Shown: positions 40,909 to 50,590, numbered from the stretch's first letter. The stretch is DNA of 64,000 bases from an uncultured Roseibium sp. (GCF_947494555.1 NZ_CANLVF010000004.1:496001-560000); one strand, 5' to 3'. Numbers and translations: made by a program. Notes: generated by a model not told the origin, from the letters alone.

Positions 40909-42333
40909 GTGCGATTTACCGCCTATTCCTGGACGAAGCGTTTTCAAGACGCGACCTGGACGCAGGCGCTTGGCAAAAGCGTTGACCAATTTGTGTCTGC
41001 AGCATCTGGACCCGCGTCGGAAAAACAGGCGGCCGGGCGCATGGCGTTGTCAACGTTTGCTGTCAGGGTCGCCGGCGCTGCCCTTGCCTTTCTGTCTCAA
41101 ATCGTGCTTGCGCGCTTGCTTGGTGCGCACGACTACGGCATCTACTCCGTTGCATGGACATTCGTCATTGTGCTGGGGGTCATGGCATGCGGCGGTTTTT
41201 CAACATCGGCCAGCAGATTCATTCCCCAGTATCGCCAGGCCGAAGACTTTGACAGCCTGCGCGGATTTTTGAAATCCAGCCGGCTGACCGCGTTTCTTTT
41301 CGGTGTCGGTACAGCAGCGTGCGCTATCGGGACCGTTTTTCTTCTGAGCCCGGCGATCGAGCCGTACTACACGCTTCCACTGGTCATCGTGTTCCTGGCT
41401 CTGCCGTTTTTCGCGTTCGGTCTGGTTCAGGACGGGATTGCGCGCAGCTACGACTGGCCGTCGCTGGCGATGCTGCCAACTTACATCTGGCGGCCGCTTG
41501 CCATCCTGTTTCTGCTGGTTTGCGCCGTCTTCCTGGGATTCCCGGCAAGTGCGGAAACCGCCGCGCTTGTCGCAGTGGCGGCCACTGTGCTGATCGCCGC
41601 CTATCAATATGTCCACCTGAAGAGGAAACTGCCCAGCAAGGTGGCACCCGGACCGGCGCGGGTCGAGCTGAAATCGTGGCTCGTCGTCTCGGCGCCGATG
41701 CTCATGGTCGAGGGCTTCTTGCAACTGATCACAAGCGCCGATGTGATCATGGTGAGTTTCTTTCAAAGCCCTGACGAGGTTGCGGTCTATTTCGCGGCAT
41801 CCAGGACTTTGGCGCTGGTTCATTTTGTTTATTTCGCCGTTCGTGCCGCGTCGGCGCATCGGTTTTCCAGCTACATCCATAACCAGGATCTGAATGGTCT
41901 TGCCGCCTATACGCGTCAGGCGAGCCTGTGGACGTTCTGGCCCTCTCTTGCCGCCGGAGCAGTGCTCCTGCTGGTGGCGCCCCTCTTGCTGCGTCTCTTC
42001 GGCAATGGATTCGAGAGCGGGTACCCGCTCATCGCACTTTTGTTGATCGGGGTGCTGGCGCGCGCTTCCGTCGGCCCGGCGGATGCGCTGCTGTCGATGA
42101 CGGGACACCAGAAAACATGCGCTGGTATTTATGCGGCGACATTTGCCCTCAACGTTGTTTTGAACCTGATGTTCATCCCTTGGCTCGGCCTGGCCGGAGC
42201 GGCAATCGCAACGAGTTGCGCAATTCTATTTGAAGCAACCGTGCTTGCATGGGCGGCCAAGCGAAGGCTGAACGTAACAACATTTGTGGTTCCGTTGATG
42301 CTTTCAAACGGGAGACGGCCCGTTGAAAGCTGA
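40909..42333 (+). CDS. Polysaccharide flippase (Wzx/MOP family)
   Basis: A 474-residue MATE/MOP-superfamily membrane protein with 12-14 spans, such as VAGAALAFLSQIVLARLLGA near the start with the DYGIYSVAW motif of Wzx-like flippases. It would move lipid-linked sugar repeats across the inner membrane. The start is uncertain: GTG at 40909, or the ATG at 41041 (MALSTFAVRVAG) nearer the first span. Its stop overlaps the acyltransferase start, so the two are coupled. Confidence 0.88.
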   Translation: MRFTAYSWTKRFQDATWTQALGKSVDQFVSAASGPASEKQAAGRMALSTFAVRVAGAALAFLSQIVLARLLGAHDYGIYSVAWTFVIVLGVMACGGFSTSASRFIPQYRQAEDFDSLRGFLKSSRLTAFLFGVGTAACAIGTVFLLSPAIEPYYTLPLVIVFLALPFFAFGLVQDGIARSYDWPSLAMLPTYIWRPLAILFLLVCAVFLGFPASAETAALVAVAATVLIAAYQYVHLKRKLPSKVAPGPARVELKSWLVVSAPMLMVEGFLQLITSADVIMVSFFQSPDEVAVYFAASRTLALVHFVYFAVRAASAHRFSSYIHNQDLNGLAAYTRQASLWTFWPSLAAGAVLLLVAPLLLRLFGNGFESGYPLIALLLIGVLARASVGPADALLSMTGHQKTCAGIYAATFALNVVLNLMFIPWLGLAGAAIATSCAILFEATVLAWAAKRRLNVTTFVVPLMLSNGRRPVES

Positions 42334-43456
42334 TGTCGAAATGTCCGCGCCCCTTGAGGCCGTTTCATTCGATCCGCTGAGCCGCGACCTGCCTGTTGAC
42401 GCCTGGAAAGCACTTGCCCGCAATGCGCTAGACCCGAACCCGTTTTTCAGCCCTGAATTCCTTCGTCCATTTTTGAAGAACCTGAAAGTTAAAGGGCTCA
42501 GGCTGGCGACAGTACGCAACAAGCGGTCGGGTGACTGGCTTTTGTCCTGTCCGGTCGGCCACGGCCCTGCGGGCCTTGCCGTGCCGATTGCAAAGGTGTG
42601 GACCAGTGACTACGCCCCGCTGGGAACACCTTTGATGCATCAGGATGCAGGGCCTGAACATGTCGATCTTTTTTTCAAGGCGTCATCGGGACCGCTCGGT
42701 GTACTGGCTTTACCGTTTCTGCCACTGGCGAGCGCGACAGCGGAACGCCTGCAAGCCCCGGATCGCCTGGCTACGGCGATCTACTCAAGATCGCGCCGGG
42801 CTGCGCACGCATCGGGGCCGGAAGGCGAAGCGCAGCTGGCCGATGCATTCAAGGGCAAGCGCCGCAAGGAAATGCGTCGTCTTCTGCGAAAACTTGAAGA
42901 GCATGGCGACGTCAGTTTTGAAAGCATCACCGGTCCTAAGGTCGGCGAACACTTTGACGCGTTTTTAAAACTCGAGGCCGGAGGCTGGAAGGGGCGCGGC
43001 CAGACAGCTCTTGCGAGCAATGCACAGACTGTGCATTTTTCCCAAGACGCAATTGCCGCGTTTTCACGGTCCGGCTCCATTCGCATAGACGAGTTACGCG
43101 CGGGCGACAGGTTGATCGCGTCAATCGTCTGCTTTGTTCAGAACGGACACGTCCTAACCTGGAAGATTGCCTTTGACGAGGAATTCGGCCGCTACTCGCC
43201 AGGCGCCCAGCTAGTCCTTTTCACGTTTCGGGAAAACCTTGCGTTGCCGGACTTCAAGTTTGCCGACTCCCTCGCCATTCCCGGCCATCCGATGATCGAG
43301 CCTTTGTGGCGGGGCCGCCTTGAAACGGGCACACTCATTCTGTCGGCGCAGCCTTTGGCAGAGGCGAAAATCCAGCTATGCGGCGCTGACCTTGCTCTGG
43401 AACGCAACCTGCGCAACGTAGCGCGCGCGGCGAGAGCAAGATTCAGGTTTCCCTAG
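42323..43456 (+). CDS. GNAT (FemAB/BioF2-like) acyltransferase
   Basis: A 377-residue protein of the BioF2-like acetyltransferase type used in cellulose or exopolysaccharide modification (CelD/BcsL-like). Marks are NPFFSPEFLRPFL near the N-terminus, KGKRRKEMRRLLRKLEEHGD, LKLEAGGWKGRGQTAL and RLIASIVCFVQNGHVLTWKI, then FGRYSPGAQLVLF. The start is TTG at 42323 (GGGAGA upstream) or ATG at 42341. It overlaps the flippase stop by 11 bases. It probably acylates the exported glycan or its lipid carrier; this is inference. Confidence 0.83.
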   Translation: MKADVEMSAPLEAVSFDPLSRDLPVDAWKALARNALDPNPFFSPEFLRPFLKNLKVKGLRLATVRNKRSGDWLLSCPVGHGPAGLAVPIAKVWTSDYAPLGTPLMHQDAGPEHVDLFFKASSGPLGVLALPFLPLASATAERLQAPDRLATAIYSRSRRAAHASGPEGEAQLADAFKGKRRKEMRRLLRKLEEHGDVSFESITGPKVGEHFDAFLKLEAGGWKGRGQTALASNAQTVHFSQDAIAAFSRSGSIRIDELRAGDRLIASIVCFVQNGHVLTWKIAFDEEFGRYSPGAQLVLFTFRENLALPDFKFADSLAIPGHPMIEPLWRGRLETGTLILSAQPLAEAKIQLCGADLALERNLRNVARAARARFRFP

Positions 43457-43465
43457 GCCGACCTG

Positions 43466-45106
43466 TTAACGCGCCTCGGACCGGGCGAGTTCGCGCAGTT
43501 TTCGTCTGATGACCTTGCCTGTCGTTGTCATCGGAAGTGAGTCCATGAATTCGATCTCGCGCGGAAATTCATGCGCGGAAAGCCGTTCACGGACGAATGT
43601 CCTGATGTGGCTTTCCAGCTCCTCATTCGCAGATTCCTCTGGTTTCAGAACGATATAGGCCTTTACGATCTCCGTGCGGAGCGGGTCCGGTTTTCCAACC
43701 GCAGCAGCCAGGGCAACAGCCGGATGTTTAATGAGGCAATCCTCTATTTCACCCGGCCCGATGCGATAGCTCGCCGACGTGATGATGTCGTCGTCCCGGC
43801 CGACAAAACGAATGTAGCCGTCTTTATCCATCACACCCTGGTCGCCTGTCAGCATCCAGTCGCCCAGAAACTTTTCCCGCGTGGCGTCCGGTTTGTTCCA
43901 GTATTCCAGAAACATGACGGGATCTGGCCGTTTGATAGCAATCTGTCCGGGGGTCTCGGAAGGGAGCACATCGCCGCTGCTATCGATAATAGCCACCTTA
44001 TGCCCGGGCATTTCCTTGCCGATGGCACCGGAGCGCGTAACGCCCAGGGACGCTGCCGACCCGAGGATCGCATTGCATTCTGTCTGTCCGTAAAACTCGT
44101 TGACCGGAAACCCGAATTCATCGGCGAACCAGTCATACGTCTCCCGCCCGAGGGATTCGCCGGCGGAGCCGACACTGCGCCAGTTCAAGGTGTACCTTCG
44201 GGAGGGCCTGTCAACCGCGCGCAGCATCTTCAAAGCCGTTGGCGGGATGAAGGCATTGCGAACGTTCTGACTTTCAAGCAGATGAAACGCGAACTCCGGA
44301 TCAAATTTCCGGGACGCATAAGAGACCACCGGGACACCAAGTTTAAGTGCCGGAAAAAGCGCGTTTAACAGCCCGCCCGCCCATGCCCAGTCGGCAGGCG
44401 TCCAGAGCAAGTCGCCCTTCTGACCGAGAAAATTCTGGGAGAGCTCTATTCCGGGCATATGGCCGGGCAAAACCCTGTGCCCGTGAAGAACCCCTTTTGG
44501 CTGGCCTGTCGTGCCGGATGTATAGATCATCAGCGCAGGGTCGTCCGGCGTCGTGTCCAGCGTGTCAAACTGATCGCTTGCGCGTTCAAGCAGTGCGTCG
44601 AAGGCGACAGCGCCGGTCTCTGCCCCGTCGACGGAAATCAGGACCTCGAGTTCCGGTAACTCATCCCGAATTACCGACAGCTTTTCCAGACCGGATGCGT
44701 TCGTGACTACTGCTTTCGCACCTGAATCTGAGAGCCGGTACTGAAGCGCCTCCTGTCCGAAGAGAGCTGCCATCGGTACAGCAACTGCGCCAATTTTGTA
44801 GGCCGCAATATGGGCAATCGCTGTCGGCGGACTTTGCGGCAAAAGAAGAGCGACCCGATCGCCGCGGCGAACCCCACGTGCGGCGAGCGCGTTGGCGCAG
44901 CGATTGGCTGCCTGGTTCAAAAGGAGATGCGTCCAGTCCTGAATTGCGCCGTCCGGCAACACGTGACGGATTGCGAGACGATGCGGATCCCTTGCCGCCC
45001 AATCGTCACTGACGGCGGCTGCAATATTGTAGAGCGGCGGAAGCGACCAGCGGAAACGGTCTTTCAATGTTGCGTAGTCGCTGGTTGGTTGCAGCATTTT
45101 TGGCAT
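43466..45106 (-). CDS. Acyl-CoA synthetase (AMP-forming, MACS-like)
   Basis: A protein of about 546 residues in the ANL superfamily. It has YTSGTTGQPKGVLHGH (P-loop), NEFYGQTECN (A5), WMLTGDQGVMDKDGYIRFVG (A7 and A8) and the catalytic Lys near the end in TTTGKVIRR. The substrate is probably a medium- or branched-chain fatty acid; acetate is less likely. It starts at the ATG at 45106, or 45097 (MLQPTSDY). Its stop lies 10 bases from the convergent GNAT stop. Confidence 0.92.
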   Translation of the reverse strand: MPKMLQPTSDYATLKDRFRWSLPPLYNIAAAVSDDWAARDPHRLAIRHVLPDGAIQDWTHLLLNQAANRCANALAARGVRRGDRVALLLPQSPPTAIAHIAAYKIGAVAVPMAALFGQEALQYRLSDSGAKAVVTNASGLEKLSVIRDELPELEVLISVDGAETGAVAFDALLERASDQFDTLDTTPDDPALMIYTSGTTGQPKGVLHGHRVLPGHMPGIELSQNFLGQKGDLLWTPADWAWAGGLLNALFPALKLGVPVVSYASRKFDPEFAFHLLESQNVRNAFIPPTALKMLRAVDRPSRRYTLNWRSVGSAGESLGRETYDWFADEFGFPVNEFYGQTECNAILGSAASLGVTRSGAIGKEMPGHKVAIIDSSGDVLPSETPGQIAIKRPDPVMFLEYWNKPDATREKFLGDWMLTGDQGVMDKDGYIRFVGRDDDIITSASYRIGPGEIEDCLIKHPAVALAAAVGKPDPLRTEIVKAYIVLKPEESANEELESHIRTFVRERLSAHEFPREIEFMDSLPMTTTGKVIRRKLRELARSEAR

Positions 45107-45172
45107 CCGGTGCAAAAAAATTAGGCAGCGGAGTTTAGGCGCGCAATTGCTGCAGCGCAATAGAGAGGTTTT

Positions 45173-46096
45173 TCACCTTTGCGCCAATGGATGAGCGCTT
45201 TCAACAAGCTCCCGCAGACGCTCGTCCAGGACATGGGTATAGATCTGTGTCGTGGAGATGTCCGCATGGCCGAGAAGCTGCTGCACGACCCGCAAATCCG
45301 CCCCGTTTTGAAGCAGATGCGAGGCAAAGGCATGCCTTAGAACGTGCGGTGAGACTTTGGAAGCGTCGAGTCCGGCCGCCAGCGCAAGGTCCTTCAATTC
45401 GCGTGCAAAGTGCTGGCGTGTTAGGTGGCCGCTGTCACCATGCGAGGGAAAGAGCCAAGGACTTTTGTCGTAGGCGCCTTCTTCTGAGCGCAGCGCAACA
45501 TAGCTTTTCATTGCCTGCTGCGCTGCCATCGACAAAGGGACGAGCCGTTCTTTTCCGCCCTTGCCCTTTATCTCGATCAGACGTTCGTCGCGCAGCGCGG
45601 CCCTGACCGGAAGAGCGACAAGCTCCGACACGCGCAATCCGGTTGCATAGAGGACTTCGATCAAGGCGAGCATGCGTTGCGCGCGAAGTCTTGTCGCGGC
45701 GCTTCGCTGTGGTTTTTTTGTCTCCGCTTCGGCCGTTTCGATCAAGCGGTCGACATCTGCCATGGAAAGAACCTTCGGCAGCGCGCCTCTCTTTTTGGGG
45801 GCAGACAGTGTCCGCGTCGGATCGTCCTGACGCGTTCCTTCCGAATAGAGAAACTTGAAAAACTGTTTCAGCGCGGACAAACGCCGGGCTTGCGAACTTT
45901 CCGCAAATCCGCGCCGGTTCAGGTCGCCCATATAGGCGGAGATGTCTTCACTCCGGGCGTCGGCGATCTTCGTTCTGCCGAGAAAGCCCGAAAAATCCTC
46001 GAGATCCCGCCGATAGCTGTCCAGAGTGTTGTCGGCTGCGCCTCTTTCGGCGGCAAGCATCTCAAGAAAGTTTTCCAGATCGAAGCCGGTAGCCAT
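45173..46096 (-). CDS. xerD: Tyrosine recombinase XerD
   Basis: A 307-residue site-specific recombinase that resolves chromosome dimers at dif with XerC and FtsK. The N-terminal SAM-like core-binding domain is at about 5-90. Catalytic residues are R155 (TGLRVSE), K179 (IKGKGGKER), H251 and R254 (SPHVLRH), H277 (LLGHAD) and the nucleophile Y286 (TQIYTH). The alphaproteobacterial order xerD, small ORF, aroK, aroB supports XerD over an integron or phage integrase. The ATG at 46096 is chosen over a TTG two codons upstream. Confidence 0.95.
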   Translation of the reverse strand: MATGFDLENFLEMLAAERGAADNTLDSYRRDLEDFSGFLGRTKIADARSEDISAYMGDLNRRGFAESSQARRLSALKQFFKFLYSEGTRQDDPTRTLSAPKKRGALPKVLSMADVDRLIETAEAETKKPQRSAATRLRAQRMLALIEVLYATGLRVSELVALPVRAALRDERLIEIKGKGGKERLVPLSMAAQQAMKSYVALRSEEGAYDKSPWLFPSHGDSGHLTRQHFARELKDLALAAGLDASKVSPHVLRHAFASHLLQNGADLRVVQQLLGHADISTTQIYTHVLDERLRELVESAHPLAQR

Positions 46097-46110
46097 CTGC
46101 AAGTCCTGAC

Positions 46111-46254
46111 CTAACGCCCAAAGCCGTCCTTTTTGACCCTGACCGTGATCTCCCGCTCGCGCGGATCGACCAAATTCGCAAGGCTATAGATCGCGCCGTA
46201 GCCGATCGCACCGAGCAGGGCGAGCACAAGCAGCAGGCGGGTCAAGGTGGGCAC
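46111..46254 (-). CDS. Small membrane protein between xerD and aroK
   Basis: 47 residues from the GTG at 46254, which follows a strong GGGAGAT. The sequence has one hydrophobic span (TRLLLVLALLGAIGYGAIYS) and a cytoplasmic or periplasmic tail with PREREITVRV. I recall similar short proteins at this site in other Hyphomicrobiales, without known function. The stop is 15 bases from the xerD start, so it is likely co-transcribed with xerD. Confidence 0.7.
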   Translation of the reverse strand: MPTLTRLLLVLALLGAIGYGAIYSLANLVDPREREITVRVKKDGFGR

Positions 46255-46386
46255 GTAACATCTCCCGGAGGCGAATCGAATACCCGATTGTTTCAAGAAC
46301 ACTGCCTTTTACGCAAGGCGCGCAAAGATATTCGGCAGCTTTGATCCCCATCGTGTCTTTTCCTTCGAATATGGTACAACGCAGCC

Positions 46387-47034
46387 ATGACTGAAAACAA
46401 AAAGACACAGGACGTCGTTGCGACCTTCGACGATCCAAAAACAGAACCAGTGGATCTCGATCGCCTCACCGCGGCGCTCGGGAAGCGATCTATCGTGCTC
46501 GTCGGGATCATGGGGTGCGGAAAATCGACTGTCGGCAAGCGTCTTGCACACCGCCTTGGTCTTGAATTCATCGATGCCGATTCCGAGATAGAACGGGCGG
46601 CCAATATGACGGTTTCGGAGATCTTTGCAGCGCATGGCGAGCCCTATTTCCGCAGTGGCGAAGAAAGGGTCATTGCGAGGTTGCTTGGCGAAGGACCTCA
46701 GGTTCTGGCAACCGGCGGCGGTGCCTTCATGAGCGAGACGACCCGTTCGGAAATTGCGGAACAGGGCCTTTCGGTCTGGTTGAAAGTGGATTTCGAAACG
46801 GTGATGGCGCGTGTCCGGCGCCGTGCGACCAGGCCACTCCTGCAAAATCCGGATCCGGAAGGCACGATGCGAAGGCTACTTGCAGAGCGAGAACCGGTCT
46901 ATGCGAAGGCGACCCTGACGGTCACCTCCAAGGATGTCCCGCATGAAGCTGTGGTAGACCAGATCGTCGTCGCCATGGCGCATTACCTTTTTCAAGGTGA
47001 GGACAATTTGACCTCACCCTCGTCTTTCACTTGA
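46387..47034 (+). CDS. aroK: Shikimate kinase
   Basis: A 215-residue enzyme that phosphorylates shikimate at O3 in the aromatic amino acid pathway. The P-loop GIMGCGKST is at 40-48, FIDADSEIE is the shikimate-binding Asp region, and RSGEERVIARLLG and ATGGGAFM (GGG motif) are present. The N-terminal extension of about 30 residues and the tail are longer than in E. coli AroK, as is usual in alphaproteobacteria. First gene of aroK-aroB-CNNM. Confidence 0.96.
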   Translation: MTENKKTQDVVATFDDPKTEPVDLDRLTAALGKRSIVLVGIMGCGKSTVGKRLAHRLGLEFIDADSEIERAANMTVSEIFAAHGEPYFRSGEERVIARLLGEGPQVLATGGGAFMSETTRSEIAEQGLSVWLKVDFETVMARVRRRATRPLLQNPDPEGTMRRLLAEREPVYAKATLTVTSKDVPHEAVVDQIVVAMAHYLFQGEDNLTSPSSFT

Positions 47035-47053
47035 GACTTGGATTCACAACAAC

Positions 47054-48196
47054 ATGGCAGACACGATTGCGGCGCCAGCCCTATCAGACCGGAATACGGT
47101 GCGCGTCGATCTCGGCGCGCGCAGCTACGACATAAAGATCGGTCGCGGCCTTATTGAAAACGCTGGTTCTGAAATCGCATCGGTTCTACCGGGTGCGCGG
47201 CTTGCCGTGATCGTCGACCAGACGGTTGCCGGTCTGCATCTTGACCGGTTCTCACGAAGCCTCGATGCATCGGGCATCGATCATACCGTTCTCACCGTTC
47301 CGGCCGGGGAAAGCACCAAGCGCTTTTCCGAGTTCGAACGGCTTTGCGATGAGGTTCTTGCTGCGCGCCTTGAACGGGGCGACGCGGTGGCCGCACTCGG
47401 TGGCGGTGTCGTCGGTGATCTGGCAGGGTTTGTTGCCGCTGCAACACGGCGCGGCATGGCCTTTGTCCAGGTGCCGACAACACTCCTGGCGCAGGTGGAC
47501 AGTTCTGTCGGCGGCAAAACCGGTATCAATTCGCGGCACGGCAAAAACCTGATTGGCGCGTTCTATCAACCGGCGCTGGTTCTTGCCGATACCGCGGTGC
47601 TCGATACGCTGCCGCTGCGCGACTTTCGCGCCGGATATGCCGAAGTCGCCAAATATGGTCTGTTGGGAGACGCCGACTTTTTCAGTTGGCTGGAGGAAAA
47701 CTGGACGGCCGTACTCGAAGGCGGTCCGGAGCGCGATGAGGCCGTCGCCCGCTCATGCCAGGCCAAGGCGGATGTGGTCGCGGCGGACGAATTTGAATCC
47801 GGCCGGCGTGCACTTCTTAATCTCGGTCACACTTTCGGTCATGCTCTGGAGGCTGCGGTCTCTTACGAAACCGAACGTCTCGTGCATGGCGAAGGTGTTT
47901 CAATCGGCATGATGCTGGCGCACGAATTTTCCGCCCGCCTGGGGCTGATTGGAGAAGACACGGTGACGCGAGTGCGAAACCATCTCACCGAAGTCGGACT
48001 GCCTGTACGGATCCAGCAGATCCCGGGTCAGTTGCCAGGTGCGGAAACCTTCATGGATATCATTGGGCAAGACAAGAAAGTGAGCCGGGGGGCTCTTACT
48101 TTCATCTTGACGCGCGGCATCGGTGCCGCCTTTGTCGAGAAAGGCGTGGACCCGGCGCTTGTCCTGGAATTTCTCAAGGAGAAACTGGAACGATGA
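47054..48196 (+). CDS. aroB: 3-dehydroquinate synthase
   Basis: A 380-residue NAD- and metal-dependent enzyme converting DAHP to 3-dehydroquinate. It shows GGGVVGDLAGFVAAATRRG (NAD binding), VPTTLLAQVDSSVGGKTGIN, YAEVAKYGLL (metal Glu) and LLNLGHTFGHALEAA (two metal His). It starts 20 bases after aroK and its stop overlaps the next start by four bases (ATGA). Confidence 0.97.
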   Translation: MADTIAAPALSDRNTVRVDLGARSYDIKIGRGLIENAGSEIASVLPGARLAVIVDQTVAGLHLDRFSRSLDASGIDHTVLTVPAGESTKRFSEFERLCDEVLAARLERGDAVAALGGGVVGDLAGFVAAATRRGMAFVQVPTTLLAQVDSSVGGKTGINSRHGKNLIGAFYQPALVLADTAVLDTLPLRDFRAGYAEVAKYGLLGDADFFSWLEENWTAVLEGGPERDEAVARSCQAKADVVAADEFESGRRALLNLGHTFGHALEAAVSYETERLVHGEGVSIGMMLAHEFSARLGLIGEDTVTRVRNHLTEVGLPVRIQQIPGQLPGAETFMDIIGQDKKVSRGALTFILTRGIGAAFVEKGVDPALVLEFLKEKLER

Positions 48197-49512
48197 TGGA
48201 AACAGCTCTCTGGCTGGCAATCGCAGCCATTTTCGTGCTCCTGTTCCTGTCAGGTTTCTTTTCCGGTTCGGAGACGGCCCTGACGGCGGCGTCCCGGGCA
48301 CGTGTCCTGCAACTGGAAAAGACCGGTGACTGGCGAGCGCGGGTTGCGAGCCGCCTCATCGCTTCGCGGGAACGCCTCATCGGCGCTCTCCTTCTTGGCA
48401 ACAACCTCGTCAATATCCTGGCTTCCGCGCTCGCAACAAGCGTGTTTCTGAGCTTGTTCGGGGAAGCGGGTGTCGCCATCGCCACCCTGGTCATGACGGC
48501 GCTTGTTCTGATTTTTGCCGAAGTGCTTCCGAAGACATGGGCGATTTCGAACCCGGAGCGTTTTGCGCTCATGGTTTCGCCGATTGTACGCGTTGTCGTT
48601 GCGGTATTCGGTCCGATCGTCGCCGGTGTGGAGTGGATTGTCAGGCACATATTGCGGTTGCTCGGTGTCAATGTGGGTGCCGATGCCTTCATCCTGTCCG
48701 CCCATGACGAGTTGCGTGGCGCGGTCGATCTGCAGCACATCGAAGGCGGGCTGGAAAAAGGTGAACGGGACCGCCTTGGCGGTCTGCTCGACCTTGCCGA
48801 ACTGGAAGTGTCGGATGTGATGGTTCACCGCACCAACATGCTGGCGCTCAACGCTGACGACGACCCGGTAAAACTCGTCGACGCTATCTTGGCGGCCCCT
48901 TACACGCGCTTGCCGCTTTGGCGCGGCGAAAGCGACAATTTTGTTGGCGTTTTACACGCAAAGGATCTTCTGCGAGCTCTAAATGCGGCCGACGGCGACG
49001 CCACGAAGATCAGCATTCTCGATATTGCAGCACCCGCGTGGTTCGTGCCGGATACCACCAGCCTGCAGGATCAGCTGAACGCCTTCCTGCGGCACAAGTC
49101 CCATTTTGCGCTCGTCGTAGATGAATACGGCGAAGTCATGGGTCTGGTGACGCTGGAAGACATCCTGGAAGAGATCGTCGGTGAGATCGCCGATGAACAC
49201 GATCTGGAGTTGGAGGGCCTGCGCCCCCAGGCGGATGGCTCGGTCATCGTTGACGGATCCGTTCCGATCCGCGATCTGAATCGCGCCGCTGACTGGAGCC
49301 TGCCGGATGACGAGGCGACAACCATTGCCGGTCTGGTTATCCATGAGGCCCGCATGATCCCGGAGGAGCGTCAGATCTTCACGTTTCACGGCTTCCGTTT
49401 CACCGTTTTGAGGCGGGAGAAAAATCGGGTCACGCGGCTGCGCATCATGCCGCTCGGGCAAATGAGGCCATCTCCCAGCGGCGAAACGTCGCGGACGACG
49501 GCTCAGGGCTGA
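48193..49512 (+). CDS. CNNM/CBS/CorC_HlyC membrane protein
   Basis: A 439-residue protein of the hemolysin-like family: N-terminal CNNM (DUF21) membrane domain (about 1-180, with FSGSETALTAASRARV), a tandem CBS pair (about 200-325, SDVMVHRTNMLAL; FALVVDEYGEVMGLVTLEDI) and the CorC_HlyC domain at the end (ADGSVIVDGSVPIRDLNRA). Relatives act in Mg2+/Co2+ efflux. It is coupled to aroB by a four-base overlap. It ends three bases from the convergent bolA stop. Confidence 0.95.
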   Translation: MMETALWLAIAAIFVLLFLSGFFSGSETALTAASRARVLQLEKTGDWRARVASRLIASRERLIGALLLGNNLVNILASALATSVFLSLFGEAGVAIATLVMTALVLIFAEVLPKTWAISNPERFALMVSPIVRVVVAVFGPIVAGVEWIVRHILRLLGVNVGADAFILSAHDELRGAVDLQHIEGGLEKGERDRLGGLLDLAELEVSDVMVHRTNMLALNADDDPVKLVDAILAAPYTRLPLWRGESDNFVGVLHAKDLLRALNAADGDATKISILDIAAPAWFVPDTTSLQDQLNAFLRHKSHFALVVDEYGEVMGLVTLEDILEEIVGEIADEHDLELEGLRPQADGSVIVDGSVPIRDLNRAADWSLPDDEATTIAGLVIHEARMIPEERQIFTFHGFRFTVLRREKNRVTRLRIMPLGQMRPSPSGETSRTTAQG

Positions 49513-49515
49513 CCG

Positions 49516-49818
49516 TCAGGCGCTGTCACTCACCCGTGCTGCGCGTGGATCCGGCTCATCCGGTGACCGGATCTCGAGGGCGAGCGCATGGACGCTGCGA
49601 TCCAGCTCTTCGCGGAGCAGGTCGTTGATGGCCCGGTGACGCGCGACACGGTTCATGCCTTCAAAGGCCTTGGCGGAGATCTGGACCCGGAAATGCGTTT
49701 CGCCACCTTCCCGCCAGCCACCATGGCCCCTGTGATTCTCGGATTCGTCGATCACATTCAGGAACTCGGGGTCAAATGCGGTCGTCAGTTTCGCTGTAAT
49801 TGTGTCTTTTGTGGTCAT
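49516..49818 (-). CDS. bolA: BolA-family protein
   Basis: A 100-residue BolA-like protein. It shows LTTAFDPEFLNVIDESENHR, the GETHFRVQISAKAFEGMNRV block and ARHRAINDLLREELDRSVHALALE. BolA partners with monothiol glutaredoxins in iron-sulfur traffic and iron sensing. The histidine ligand candidates (NHRGHGGWREGGETHFRV) are in place. It is divergent from the J-domain gene. Confidence 0.94.
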   Translation of the reverse strand: MTTKDTITAKLTTAFDPEFLNVIDESENHRGHGGWREGGETHFRVQISAKAFEGMNRVARHRAINDLLREELDRSVHALALEIRSPDEPDPRAARVSDSA

Positions 49819-49999
49819 GATCCTCAACGTGTGATCGGTGTTTTCAAAGTCAAGTCTTTGCTGGCCCAGTCGTGGCTGGTAGAGTGTCGGGCTGTTCGAG
49901 ACCCGGGATAAAAGGTGAGCGGAAATTAACTTTGGACACCGGGGAAATGCAACACCAAGCGGGTTGCCCGCGCATTGATAGAATTCGATATTCAGCCAC

Positions 50000-50590
50000 A
50001 TGAAACTGGAATCAAAACTCTTTGACAGTATCCGCGTGAAGCCGGACAAGGAGCGCGCTGCGCAGGACACTCATCCTGTGTGCGACCACCCCGGCTGTAA
50101 GCGCCCTGGCACGCATCGGGCGCCTAAAGGGCGCGACCGTGAGGGCGAGTATTTCAATTTCTGTGTCGACCACGTAAGAGAATACAACAAGTCCTACAAC
50201 TACTTCACCGGCATGGGTGACGAGGATGTGCGGTCGTATCAAAAGGACAGCCTGACAGGGCACCGGCCGACCTGGAAAATGGGCGTCAACAAGCAGGCTG
50301 CCGACGGTCCGGACGGGCATGATCCCAGAGCCAGGATGCGCAGCAACGCACAGCAAAGAGCCGAGCAGGGACGCCGTCCACGCCAGCGAAAACTTCTAAC
50401 GCTTGAAAAACGGTCCCTGGATGTGCTCAATCTGCCGCAAACAGCCCGTGGCGCGGAGATAAAAGCGCGCTATAAGGAGCTTGTGAAATTGAACCACCCG
50501 GACGCCAATGGCGGTGACCGATCTTCCGAGGACCGCCTGCGGGAGATCATTCAGGCCTATAACGTCCTGAAAAAAGCCGGTTTCCTTTAA
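50000..50590 (+). CDS. J-domain-containing (DnaJ-like) protein
   Basis: A 196-residue protein with a C-terminal J domain: KARYKELVKLNHPDANGGDR has the HPD triad that stimulates DnaK. The N-terminal half has paired cysteines (VCDHPGCKRPG; FNFCVDH) and FYNKSY-like residues that may bind zinc. A position between bolA and cobST is conserved in Hyphomicrobiales. The partner substrate is unknown. Confidence 0.94.
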   Translation: MKLESKLFDSIRVKPDKERAAQDTHPVCDHPGCKRPGTHRAPKGRDREGEYFNFCVDHVREYNKSYNYFTGMGDEDVRSYQKDSLTGHRPTWKMGVNKQAADGPDGHDPRARMRSNAQQRAEQGRRPRQRKLLTLEKRSLDVLNLPQTARGAEIKARYKELVKLNHPDANGGDRSSEDRLREIIQAYNVLKKAGFL

